From Saccharum officinarum (lineage: Eukaryota > Streptophyta > Magnoliopsida > Poales > Poaceae), in contig CM036191.1 of the NCBI GenBank assembly GCA_020631735.1, forward strand, positions 38,733,335 through 38,797,334: 64,000 bases of DNA. Direction: 5' to 3'. The notes beneath the pieces were generated by a model, which was not told where the DNA came from, did no database searches, and saw nothing but the letters and a program-made list of their open reading frames with translations. Both the position numbers and the translations under genes were made by a program. Shown here piece by piece: positions 33,138 to 43,271 of this stretch; within the stretch, counting starts at the first letter, position 1, and each line of letters starts with the position of its first letter.

Positions 33138-35073
33138 TTAACCGTGTGGACCTTCTACCTTAACCGTGTGGACCTTGGGAGTCTTTGACTGATAAATAAT
33201 GATGAGGACGGATGCTACCCCACTCTCCACGTACGGAGTACCTCCCTCGAGTAGTAGGCGAGTGCTGTGACTTGGCCCCTCGGCACTCATCAGCAGCTCG
33301 GCCACCACACCACACCACACCAGATTTCCTCCCAATCATCCTCCCTTGTCACACAGTCACGCACCCAACCAATCTTGTAGTTGTTGTACTCCTCCTGTGC
33401 CCTCCCATCGTTAGAACTGCGAAAAGGATCCGATCCAATCCAATCCAAAGCGCACATCACCTAGATTCCTATCATTGCAAAGACGCACAAAAGAAGATGA
33501 AAGATATATTCCATCAGTCTAGTTTAGGTAGGCTCCTATTTTGGTAGAGTATGGCACAAAAGAATTTGAAAAAGGTCCAGCTTTCATCCTTCTTATTTTG
33601 GTAGAGTATGTATGTGTGGATAAACTTTGCAGAGACAAAAGAAAAGAAAAATGAAAAGAAAGGGAGAAGGTTCGCTGACCTCCAATGGCGAGCGCCCCGT
33701 GAGCCGAGAGAGATCCAACGCGATCGGCCGTGGCGCTGAAGAAACTGTAGAATATACAGCGCGCGTGGCACCACTGCCGCTGATTGATTATTGCTGCCCC
33801 ACGTTCTTATATTTCTTCATTCATCACGAACACACAATCTCCTTTTTGGAGCTCGTGAATTTATATTTATATTTTGTATATAAATATTCGCAGCACTACC
33901 ACAGCACCTGTTCATGATTGGTGCTATTTTTATGGAGCGGCTGATACATGTGGCGGATTAAGAATTCACCCGTGGATTGCACAACAAGGGCGGCAAGGCA
34001 CCAATTCAGATGTGTGTGTTGCATGCATCGAAGCCGGTATCCCCGACCTCCGGGTGCTGTGCCCGTGCTGCAGCAGAGGCCGTAATGCCGTATCCCCGGG
34101 GGACGATACGTGCTCCCCACCACCTGGACCGCCGGCGTTCGAGGAAGCGGCCGGTGTGCCGAGGTCAACGCCTGTCGCTCCTGGCTCCGGCGCGGCCGGC
34201 CGGTGTGCCGAGGTCAACGACTGTCGCTCCGCGCAACCGCCACTGTGATCCCCAGAAGGCTGCCCTGGGGCGGGGAGCTGTGGCCGCAACACGAGTGGCC
34301 ACTGCTGCTGGCCTGGGTGTAAACAACTGCCACTCTCTTTTTTGTGTCAAAAAAAACTGCCACTCTCTTTTCCAAAAATAAAAGGAAAATAAAATGCCAC
34401 TCGCAGGCGCAGCAGTAGGGCTGAATTGATGATGACCTGCATCAAAATGAGAGCAGATTAGAGAGAATCCAAAGGTGGATTGCATGTGCCTCTGATCTTG
34501 CAGCAAACAAGGAGTATCTTCCTTCCCACTCACAAAGAAAAAAACAAAGAAAGAAAGTACCTTGTGTACTAGTAATTGAACAAGTTTGGCACCAACTGGG
34601 AAGGAATTATGCAGCGGGCCATTGTGATTAGCCTGTGGCAAAGTAATAAAGAAGCTTTTAAACCTTTTTCTCAGCAAAGCAAAAGAGCTAAGGATGCTTA
34701 TAAATCTCTCAGCTGATCCTCCTAATATATACTTTATATAAGCAACAGTTGCTTGATTATTCTGTTGTTTCTGCCTAATGCAGAACAGCTGCGAGATCAT
34801 TTAACGAAGTAACCGAAAATTTTCCTCTGCTTGTAGTGAAAGGCAGAACCTATGCCACTGCATTCAAAACAAGATAAATGATGGGGAAAAACACTGAAAA
34901 TTGGCTAAATTCTTCCATCAGTCAACTGACAATCCATAGCAGCACTGCAGCACCATGTACAAATGACCCATCTACTTTATTTCAGAATTAGCATTTCCCC
35001 ACAGATCCTTGTGTCAGTTGCTTTAATCAGGAAGATTGATAGATCTAATTGGAACATCTTAACCCTGAAGTGC
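33138..35073. other. Intergenic DNA, no gene supported
   Basis: Mixed composition. A 211-codon minus-strand frame (34800-34165) has no recognisable domain and runs into low-complexity sequence, so I do not call it. Near 34150-34230 the phrase 'ggccggtgtgccgaggtcaacg' is repeated twice with about 60 bp spacing. Confidence 0.35.
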
Positions 35074-35078
35074 ACATG

Positions 35079-35399
35079 TGTAACGCCCCAACCTGGGAAA
35101 ACGGCTAAGATCCACTCTACCGAGGAATGGACCACACCTGCTAATTAACTCACTTGCGCTTTCGTCCTTACTTCGCGCAAAAGGTTCGAACCGGAGTTCA
35201 TTAGCTTCCCAAAGCTCAGGCTTTTAAGTTGGCTCGACCCACCCTCGGGTTCCGAGTACTAAGGCGGCTGCTACAGTAGTTTCCACGACTACAGTACCAG
35301 AAACCTTCTATCCTGCAGTGCCAGCACCCCCGAGCTACAGTAGTCGCCGCCCCAGCCCATCATCAGACCGGCCCAAAGGCCCATTAGTGGGGTCTCACA
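35079..35399 (-). repeat. TRIM LTR 1 (3' LTR in sense)
   Basis: It starts tgtaacgccccaacctgg and ends tggggtctcaca, 321 bp. It contains ggttcgaacc, a match to a Pol III B-box core, and several 'ctacagtag' phrases. Confidence 0.9.
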
Positions 35400-35614
35400 T
35401 ACACCTACCCTTAAGGACTCGACGTCCTCGTCGATGGTCGAACCAACCTACCCAAACGGAACAGATGTCCAGGATCGACTCTCTTGGCCCACGTATATAT
35501 TCCCAGCTCCCCGGCCCAAGTGTCATGCTCTCACAGGAGTCATGCGCAGCCTGTCCGAGCTCCCGAGCCATATATCCGTGAAACCGCGAGAGTTGCCGTG
35601 AAACCGCGAGAGTT

Positions 35615-35627
35615 GGCTCCGATACCA
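35615..35627 (-). promoter_or_regulatory. TRIM primer-binding site
   Basis: In sense TGGTATCGGAGCC, close to the initiator tRNA-Met complement. The adjacent internal sequence carries a 21-bp direct duplication (gtgaaaccgcgagagttg, twice). Confidence 0.8.
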
Positions 35628-35629
35628 TT

Positions 35630-35955
35630 TGTAACGCCCCAACCCGGGAAAACGACTAAGATCCACTCTACACGTTGAATGGACCACACCTGCTAATTAA
35701 CTCACTTACGCTTTCGTCCTCGCTTTGCGCAAAAAGTTCGAACCGAAGTTCCTTAGCTTCCCGAAGCTCGGGCTTTTAAGTTGGTTTGGCCCCCTTCCAG
35801 ATTCCGATGTGGACTAAACTCGCGTAGCTACAGTGTTCCATGTGCTACAGTACCAGCAACCCTCCGTGCTACAGTACCGACGCACCAGAGCTGCATTAGT
35901 CCGCTGGCCCAGCCCATCATCAAACCGTCCCAAGGCCCATTAGTGAGGTCTCACA
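35630..35955 (-). repeat. TRIM LTR 2 (middle)
   Basis: 326 bp. Its U5 side (left) resembles LTR 1, while its U3 side (right, 'tgagggtctcaca'-type end with 'caaaccgtcccaagg') differs from both outer LTRs. Confidence 0.88.
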
Positions 35956-36166
35956 TACACCCACCCTTTAAGACTCGACGTCCTCGTCGAGGACCGAAAC
36001 CAACCTACCCAAACGGGACAAATGTTCAGGATCGACTCTCTTGGCCCACGTATATATTCCCAGCTCCCCGGCCTAAGTGCCATGCTCTCACAGGAGTCAT
36101 GCGCAGCCTGTCCGAGCTCCCGAGCCATATATCTGTGAAACCGCGAGAGTTGGCTCCGATACTATT

Positions 36167-36456
36167 TGTAACGCCCAGACCCAGGACACGGCACAAGATC
36201 CACTCTACCGAGGAATGGACCACACATGCTAATTAACTCACTTACGCTTTCGTCCTCGCTTCGCGCAAAAGGTTCGAACCGAAGTTCATTAGCTTCCCAA
36301 AGCTCGGGCTTTTAAGTCGGCTCCACCCACCCTCGGGTTCCGCGGCTACAGTAACCAGAAACCTTCTATCCTGCAGTGCCATCACCCCGAGCTACAGTAG
36401 TCGCCGCCCCAGCCCATCATCAGACCGGCCCAAAGGCCCATTAGTGGGGTCTCACA
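36167..36456 (-). repeat. TRIM LTR 3 (5' LTR in sense)
   Basis: 290 bp. Its U3 side is nearly the same as LTR 1 (cttctatcctgcagtgcc..tagtggggtctcaca). Its U5 edge (tgtaacgcccagacccagga) is the most diverged. A short block near 'cgagtactaagg' of LTR 1 is missing. Confidence 0.88.
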
Positions 36457-36824
36457 ACATGCTTTTAGTTTCCAAGACGACATGGATCCACATGTCAGCA
36501 GCACCAAGGCATAGACACCAACAACTCAACCTCAAAAGCTCCAGGTTTAGCAGCACGATGCATAAAACACGCGCAAATGAGCCCTGACGCAGCTTCCATG
36601 GAAAGCCAAGCAACTCGAAACGTCTCCTCCTCACTTTGTCACATGCTTCAACCCACCTTTTTCGCGGTTATTAAGATCAGGGTCGGGCGACAAAGCTAAA
36701 CAAAAGCAAAATTACTTGGAGTCCGCTGAGGAGGAAAAAAAAGGAGGACAGGACAAGGGTCACAAGGCCCAACACCGGAAATTTCCCATGAATCTAGGCG
36801 GCATCTTTTCGTTGGGAGCTTCAC

Positions 36825-37055
36825 GCCTTGTTTAGTTGGGTAAAATTTAAGAATTTGGTTACCGTAACACTTTCGTTTTTATTTGATAATTAGTATTCAA
36901 TCATGGACTAATTAGACTCAAAACGTTCGTCTCGCGATTTCCAACCAAACTGTGTAATTAGTTTTTTTTTCGTCTACATTTAATGCTCCATACACATATC
37001 GCAAGATTCGATGTGATGAATACTGTTGTAGAAAACTTTTTAGAACTAAACCAGG
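36825..37055. mobile_element. Tourist-like MITE, copy 6
   Basis: Left end gccttgtttagttggg, right end aactaaaccaggc. The interior is 'atcatggactaattagactc', 'gttcgtctcgcgatttcc' and 'gcaagattcgatgtgatg'. Confidence 0.85.
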
Positions 37056-37367
37056 CCTCAAATTGTATCGTCTTGAGCTGTCCATGTTAGGGAGCCCACA
37101 AAAGGAAAATGCCACGGTTTTTGCTGGGCCCAGCATGTGTCTGTCTGAATATTCGGTTCCTAGTGTTTGCCATCCTGTGATGAGAGTGCCACAGGTGCAG
37201 CATCGGATTTTTCAGTCCGAGTGCCACAGCTGCTTTCACAGGACCCCATTTTGTGCCCCCATCAACCTAATCCTGGTAGAGTGGCAGTCTTCTCTCTTCT
37301 GCTGTCTGCACGACAACACAAACCGTAAATTCAGAACTCGGAGGACTTCTTGCACATGTATTATTTG

Positions 37368-38164
37368 GAGTAAAGCCCATCACCGGTTCCTAAACTTGTA
37401 CCGCTGTGTCATCCCGGTCTATAAACTCGCAAATTGACTGCTTAGGTCCTTAAACTTGTTCATCTGTGTTATCTCGGTCCCTAAACTTGTTCGGCCGTGT
37501 CATCCCGGTCCCTAAATTTGGAAATCACCGTCCTCAAACTTGTTCAGTTGTATCATCCCAGTCCATAAACTTGGTTTTGAGTGATCTAAAAACTCTATAT
37601 CAAAACAGAGTGATCTAAAAACTCTATATCAAAAATTAATTCATAACCTTTTCATATGAGCTTGAATGAAGACAAACTTTGTATCAAAATTATAGCCCTC
37701 GATGCAATCTACAACTTTGTAGTTGAAAAGTTTTTGAATTAAAACTGTTTAGGGTCCCAAAATATTGTTGTAAATTTATAGATTTTGAAATTTGAAATTT
37801 AAAATTATCAAACAATCTTAGATACTGACATAGTCTGTATGAAAGTTATAGTTCTCAATATGATCCACAACTTTGTAGTTGAAAAGTTTTTTATTTGAAG
37901 CCATTTAGTGTCCCAAAAATTTAATTTTAAATTTTAAATTTCAAAATCTATAAACTTACAACAATATTTTAGGACCCTAAACAGTTTTAACTCAAAAACT
38001 TTTCAACTACAAAGTTGTAGATCGCGTCAAGGGCTACAATTTTGATATAAAGTTTGTCTTCATTCGAGCTCATATGAAAAAGTTATGAATTAATTTTTGA
38101 TATAGAGTTAGGGACCGGGATGACACAGCCAAACAAGTTTAGGGACTGGTGATGGACTTTACTC
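37368..38164. mobile_element. Mutator-type foldback element
   Basis: Ends gagtaaagcccatcacc (left) and ggtgatggactttactc (right) are inverted. The arms stay complementary for about 200 bp or more (e.g. 'caactttgtagttgaaaagtttt' against 'aaaacttttcaactacaaagttg'). A perfect 9-bp duplication tattatttg (37359-37367 and 38165-38173) points to the Mutator superfamily. The left arm carries four or five imperfect copies of a 40-bp unit ('ggtccctaaacttgttc.gc.gtgtcatccc') where the right arm has one. No coding capacity. Confidence 0.9.
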
Positions 38165-38173
38165 TATTATTTG

Positions 38174-39541
38174 CTATTGAGAAAAGGGTACATTATTTTT
38201 TTAAGTTCTAAATACATGTGCATGAAAACTACTGGCCGTGGAAGTAACAGTAAAATTGGCAGTTACGCAAAATGTCCGTGAAGTGTGTTCTCAAGATGTA
38301 TGTATTGAGAATTTAGGATTAATGAATATATACTATCCCCATGTCAGAGAAACTCATGACAATTAAGAAAAATTAAGAGAACTGAGCAGTGAGTTTGCTA
38401 TAAAGTTTGAGTCATTGTTCAAGCAATTTCCCTTCTTTTAAGTAAACTATACTTAAGATGCCTTCATACAAGAAAATTACAACGAATATGAAAATTATGT
38501 CATGTTCTGAGACACTGAAAAATCAAAGAAGGGAAGCAAGGCACATGTTCAAGTTGGCAAGAAACTAGGAATCTCCAAATCCAAACAAATATGAGAATTT
38601 GTAAAGCTCCAGCTAACATGCGTAGTTTGTAAGGGAGAGAAAAGGAAAAAATAGCTTGCCGTGCTGCAATTAAGCACATGAGAGAGACATCTTTGAAGGA
38701 ACACTTAAATGATCCACCATTATATATGCCTTGTAAGGTTAACATGTATTGCTGCCATGGCAAAAGTTAGTTATAAGTATACAATAGTCAAGCTCTATTG
38801 GCCAATATGAATGTCGATAACAAAAGAAAGCTTTTGCAGAAATTCTAGATGTCAACATTTCACATCTAACATATGTGATGCCTATTGTGACATACTATCA
38901 CTTACCCAAATATGCTCCTCATGGTCAAAGAGCACAGACAATTCTATCAAGCTTTCCATTCGAAGTTTGTTAGGTAATTCACTCTCTGCCATATCTAATA
39001 CAAACTTCAGCATGATCAATTGACCATAACAACCAACAATGCACCACATATTCAAAGAACACTTTTGTGACTTTGTAAATCTACGATTGGGCAAAACATC
39101 TTGCAGCACCTTGATGGCTGCTGATTAAATCTGTACATTTCAAACTCGAATGCATGATAAATTAGAACTCTATAAGGTGCATTTATTGTTGGTAATTGTG
39201 TAATGATGCGGGATCTCCATATACCCATCAATACTGAATATATTGATACACACCTAAAGACAAGTATTACATCTTTCTATCTTAGCAATCATAGCAATTG
39301 AGGTATTTAGTGCCTATTTTGCCATGAACGAATGTAAGTTTGCTGTGAAAGAATATTGATAAAAACAATCGCCTATTCGACACACCACTGCTACAACGGA
39401 TGGAATATAGCGAAAAACTGCCAGTATGTTTACCTGCAAATATTATCCATGTCTCTTAGTAGGGTTGGTTGATGCATGGAGATTTTCATTTACAGCTTCT
39501 CTATGAAGTTTCCCTTCCAAACTAAAGTTATTTCCACATAG
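38174..39541 (-). other. 3' flank of the PPR gene
   Basis: AT-rich DNA. A 75-codon minus-strand frame at 39109-38882 has no recognised domain. Part of this stretch is probably 3' UTR of the PPR gene, but no clear signal defines its end. Confidence 0.35.
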
Positions 39542-41173
39542 CTATTGGTATGAATTTGTCAACTGAAATTCAGCTTCTTCCATTAAGCTCTGCCCTGGAG
39601 CCTTATTCACACTCATCCTCCTCATCAATCTCCTCACCTCCCCTGCCTCCTCCCACCGCTCTGTTTCTGCATAAAGATTGGCCAACAACACATAGTTCCC
39701 CGAGTTCCATGGTTCAAGATTGATAAGCTCCTTCAGAGCCACCTCAGCAATGCCAAGCCCAGCATGAGCACGACATGCACTTAAAAGTGCTCCCCATATC
39801 GCAGCATTAGGCTTCATTGGCATCCCCTGAATCAGTACGTGCGCCTCCTCAAGGAGACCAGACCTTCCAAATAGATCCACCATACACCCGTAGTGTTCAA
39901 TTGCTGGCTCAATGCCATGCTCCGACAGCATGCTCTGGAAGATCTCCCGCCCAATATCCACTGCCCCAGCATGCCCACAGCATCCAAGCACTGCCAAGAA
40001 CGTCACAGCATTAGGCTCCACTCCATGCCTCGTCATCTCCTGGAACAGATCAATCCCCTCAACTCCGTGACCATTCAGTGAAGTGATCATGGCATTCCAG
40101 CTCACCACACTGCGCTGCCGCGTCTTCAAAAACACCTCCCGTGCGCTATCAACATCACCACACTTGCAATACATATCCATCACTGCATTTGCAACATGCA
40201 CTGTACCGTCCAACAAGCCAGTCTTCCTCGCATACTCATGCGCCCACCTCCCTGCCCCAACATTCCCCATCCTCCCACAAGCCAGGAGCACCACCACCAA
40301 GGTCCCATCATCTGGCGCCTCCTCTCCTTCCCTGACCATCCTCTCGAAACACTGCACTGCCATGTCATCTCGTCCATGGCGTGCACACCCGGTGATCATA
40401 AGGTTCCAGGAAACGACGCTCCTCCTGGATCGCCTGTGCCGCTGCATTTCGTCGAACAGGTGGCGTGCGGTGCGAATGCCCCTGGTCTTAAGGCACGCCG
40501 TGATGATGGTGTTGTATGCGACGGTGCACTTGTTCTTTTGGGGCATATCGTCGAACAAGGCGCGGACTTGCGGCAACGGGTATGGCTTGAGGAGAGCGAG
40601 GGTGATGGGGTGGTGTGAGAGGAAGCCGAGGCGGAGGAGGAGCGAGTGCAGCGCGGAGAGGAGCGGCAAGGAGGAGGAGGCGCAACCGAGGAGGGGCAGG
40701 AAGGTCAGGCGGTCAGGCGCGTGGAGTCGGCGGAGCGTGGAGAGGAGACGGAAGGCATCGTCCGGCGAGGAGGCGGCGGAGAGTGCCTAGACGGCGGCGT
40801 TGAGGAGCGTAAGCGGGGGTGGCGGGTCGGGAGGGAGGAGGCGGAGCAGCGGCAGCGCGGGCGGCGAAGGGGAGGAGAGGAGCAGCAGCGCCGCGAGGGC
40901 GTGGTAGTGCGGCGACGCGGGGGAGCAGGGGAGCGCGCGGCGGACGGCGAACGCGAGGAGCTCGAGCGGGCGGCCGCGGTCGAGGGGGCTGTGGTGGAGG
41001 AGGTGAAGCAGTCGGCGCTCCGCCGTGCGCGGGTGCCACCCGTCTGGGGTGGTCATGGCGGGGGCGAAGGACGGCGGAGGCGAGGGATCGCCGGCGGCGG
41101 GCGGCATCGGCGAGACTGTTTCCATTTCAGCTGGCGCTAGAGCGCGCGTGCTAGGCGGTCTGAAATGGGCCAC
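39542..41173 (-). pseudogene. PPR protein gene (PLS/E type) with one in-frame stop
   Basis: One reading frame runs from an ATG at 41173 (alternatives 41125 and 41056) to the stop at 39542, 543 codons, apart from a TAG at 40789-40787 (codon 129). The part after the stop shows typical motifs: TVAYNTIITACLKTRGIRTA, SVVSWNLMITGCARHGRDD, VANAVMDMYCKCGDVDSA, SVVSWNAMITSLNGHG, PNAVTFLAVLGCCGHAG and a C-terminal E-type block (AAIWGALLSACRAHAG, NYVLLANLYAETERWEEAGE). No DYW domain is present. Such proteins bind organellar RNA and usually act in RNA editing or processing. The stop (GTC TAG GCA) is one transition from CAG. Either the gene is a recent pseudogene or allele, translation restarts downstream without the Pro/Leu-rich N-terminus, or the base is a sequencing error. 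The rest shows no decay. Confidence 0.85.
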
Positions 41174-43271
41174 GGACCCGTGCTGGAGGCCTACTGGGCT
41201 TGGGCCACATAGTCCGTGGGCTCACTGTCCGCCATTAAAGGATCGCCGCCACAGTCTTTGCTTGTGAACAAAGTTTTAAATCACGATTCTAAAAAAAAGA
41301 AGTTTTAAATCACGGGCTACACGGTTTAGCATTAGCGGAGCCAAAAGCTTTTAAGAGCCCAGACAATTCTTATTATACAAAAATATTTAGCTAGAAAATT
41401 ATAGGGTTCTATTTTGATATAAAGAAAATTTCCTTTTGAACGTCGGTGACGAGACGAGCCCGGCTGCCGCTCCGCCACTACTGTTTGGATGCTGCGGTTT
41501 GAGAAACTTTAGTTTTAGAAGCAAGAGGCAAGCAAAACCATGGTTTAGAAAAAAGAGGTATAGAGTAGAGTTTTTAAAACTCCAAAAAGACTACAGTTTC
41601 AGCAATACCATGATATTCAAAACCATAAAGTTTGTTGCACTCAAACACTTTATGGCAATCTAAAACCAAAGTAATTCACAAAACCATGGTATTTTTTTAA
41701 AACTCCAAAAATACTTTGTATCCAAATAGGGTCTCAAGTCATTTTACCAGTTCTCTCTAGAATATTATCTAAATCTAGGATTCAAGTGTTCCACTCAAAA
41801 AAAAAAGTCTAGGCTTCAAGCGGCAATCACCTATACGACCGTGCATGTGCATTTTCTTATAAGCAAGGTTTTAAAACATAGGCTAAGCCATTTAGCGGTG
41901 GTCTAGAAGCTATAAAAAGTTATAGTGGGATATAGCACAACAATCTATTTTATTTAGCGGTTTTAGTAAAAACATAAAATTTTTCAATAATCACAGGCAC
42001 ACCAAAATAATCAAATAGTTATCCACAAAAACATAGAGCTAAGAAAAATTTAAAATCAAAATAATTAAATACATGTCTGGGGTTCTCAGATAACATGTAT
42101 ATAGATCATTTACTTCACAATCATCTAATCATTCAATTCAATATACTCACAACTATAATCAACTCATATTCATTCAACATTCAACAATCATCACACTCAA
42201 CAAATATCCAAGTTCATAACAAAGAGGCATAGATTCCAATAATCTAGAGAAAAGAATGAATAGTTGCCTCGTTCAGAGCTAAAATTTTTCACAACTAAAT
42301 CAAATAACGGTGTTTAGCAGAGCTAAAGCGTTCATGGTTTCAATAGTGAAATACTTGATGATGTAGTAGTAGTAGACCTCTGGAAAAGCAATAGCAAAAT
42401 ACTTGAGATGATGTAGTAGTAGTAGACCTTTGGAAAAGCAATAGCGAGCTACAAAAGACTCTTTAAAACCATGTTAGTAACTGAAGTGTGCACATCTATA
42501 CTCTACATTATTCATATTCAGAGTGAACCCAATTGCCTACATGGCTACATCATGTACCTTATTTTAGACTCATAAGTTGATCATAACATATCTCATCCCA
42601 AACCTAGGACAAACATATGTGTCTCTCCAAATCTTAGCTAACTTCATACTTATGTCCTCTCTATTCGAATGTAAACAAAACCAAAATCAAGAAAGGAACT
42701 AACTGTGTTTTCTATTGATTGTTGCATGCTTATACACATTGAACAAAAGCCTGGAACGATTAAATGGATGACTAGATTTAATTAAGCGTAATCACTAATT
42801 CATGAGCTTGTTGATCTATGGGATGTGATAAGTCCAATTTGATTTGTTCTCTTAACACCTCATGATTGAATCTAGTCTTGATATCAGCAAGTAAATTAAA
42901 ACATAAAAAAAACCTATAAAAGTATGAGAAAAGTATTCATAGATATGTCATTAATACTGGCTGAAAACCTATTTGGTAAAATGATGAGAATATGATACAA
43001 CATATATGGATTTTCGTACCATTGTAAAATCATATAGGGAAAATCTTTCCACGTAAAACCCATAAGAGAGTTATAAGAACAATGAACAATAGTATGATTT
43101 TGTTGGTGTTTCATATCACCAACCAATATGGATTTAGTGTCGCACATGGAGTTCAAATAAACAGCTTAGTACTCAGAGACTCAGAATTCATGAAAAGAAA
43201 CTCACTGTACGTAGACTTGTACACAAAATCATCGACCAAGAACCAATCCTGGACGGAACAGGGAAGCATCT
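41174..43271. other. Intergenic spacer between PPR and RLK genes
   Basis: AT-rich DNA. 'ggtttaaatcacgggctacacgg'- and 'aagccatttagcggtgg'-like phrases near 41300 and 41880 suggest old transposon scraps. A weak TIR-like pair (tactgtttggatgc near 41478 and gtatccaaatagggtc near 41720) might bound a MITE. The 3' UTR of the RLK gene must lie in the right part. Confidence 0.35.
42351..42449. repeat. About 50-bp tandem duplication
   Basis: 'aatacttgatgatgtagtag' with 'tagtagacctctggaaaagcaatagc' occurs twice in a row with a few differences. Each unit holds a tagtagtag run. Confidence 0.75.

Larger units (their letters stand above)
35079..36456 (-). mobile_element. Dimeric TRIM retrotransposon (LTR-int-LTR-int-LTR)
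   Basis: Three related LTRs (35079-35399, 35630-35955, 36167-36456) are separated by two short internal regions of 230 and 211 bp. The whole is flanked by perfect 5-bp duplications acatg (35074-35078 and 36457-36461). In sense (minus strand) each LTR begins TGTGAGACC and ends GGGCGTTACA or similar. It is followed by a tRNA-iMet primer site, TGGTATCGGAGCC at 35627-35615; the second copy at 36164-36152 has one extra change. A purine-rich tract (aagggtgggtgta) precedes the downstream LTR. There is no coding capacity, so this is a terminal-repeat retrotransposon in miniature that depends on proteins supplied in trans. The intact outer duplication shows the tandem form was inserted or resolved as one unit. 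Confidence 0.92.

Noticed and set aside
34165..34800. 211-codon minus-strand ORF
   Set aside because: No domain, poor codon pattern, low-complexity stretches and frameshift-like scraps of unrelated text; most likely chance.
35615..35627. Possible tRNA gene at the GGCTCCGATACCA words
   Set aside because: Only the short primer-binding complement is present, with no cloverleaf around it. The same holds at 19930 and 61545.
38882..39109. 75-codon minus-strand ORF as an extra exon of the PPR gene
   Set aside because: The PPR frame ends with its own stop at 39542, and no splice signals or domain support a link.
40083..41140. Plus-strand ORFs (235 and 164 codons) across the PPR gene
   Set aside because: They are antisense shadows of GC-rich PPR codons; Arg/Gly-rich text with no domain.
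41436..41740. Possible further MITE
   Set aside because: The inverted end words (ctgtttggatg, ctatttggata) are short and imperfect, and no target duplication is seen.
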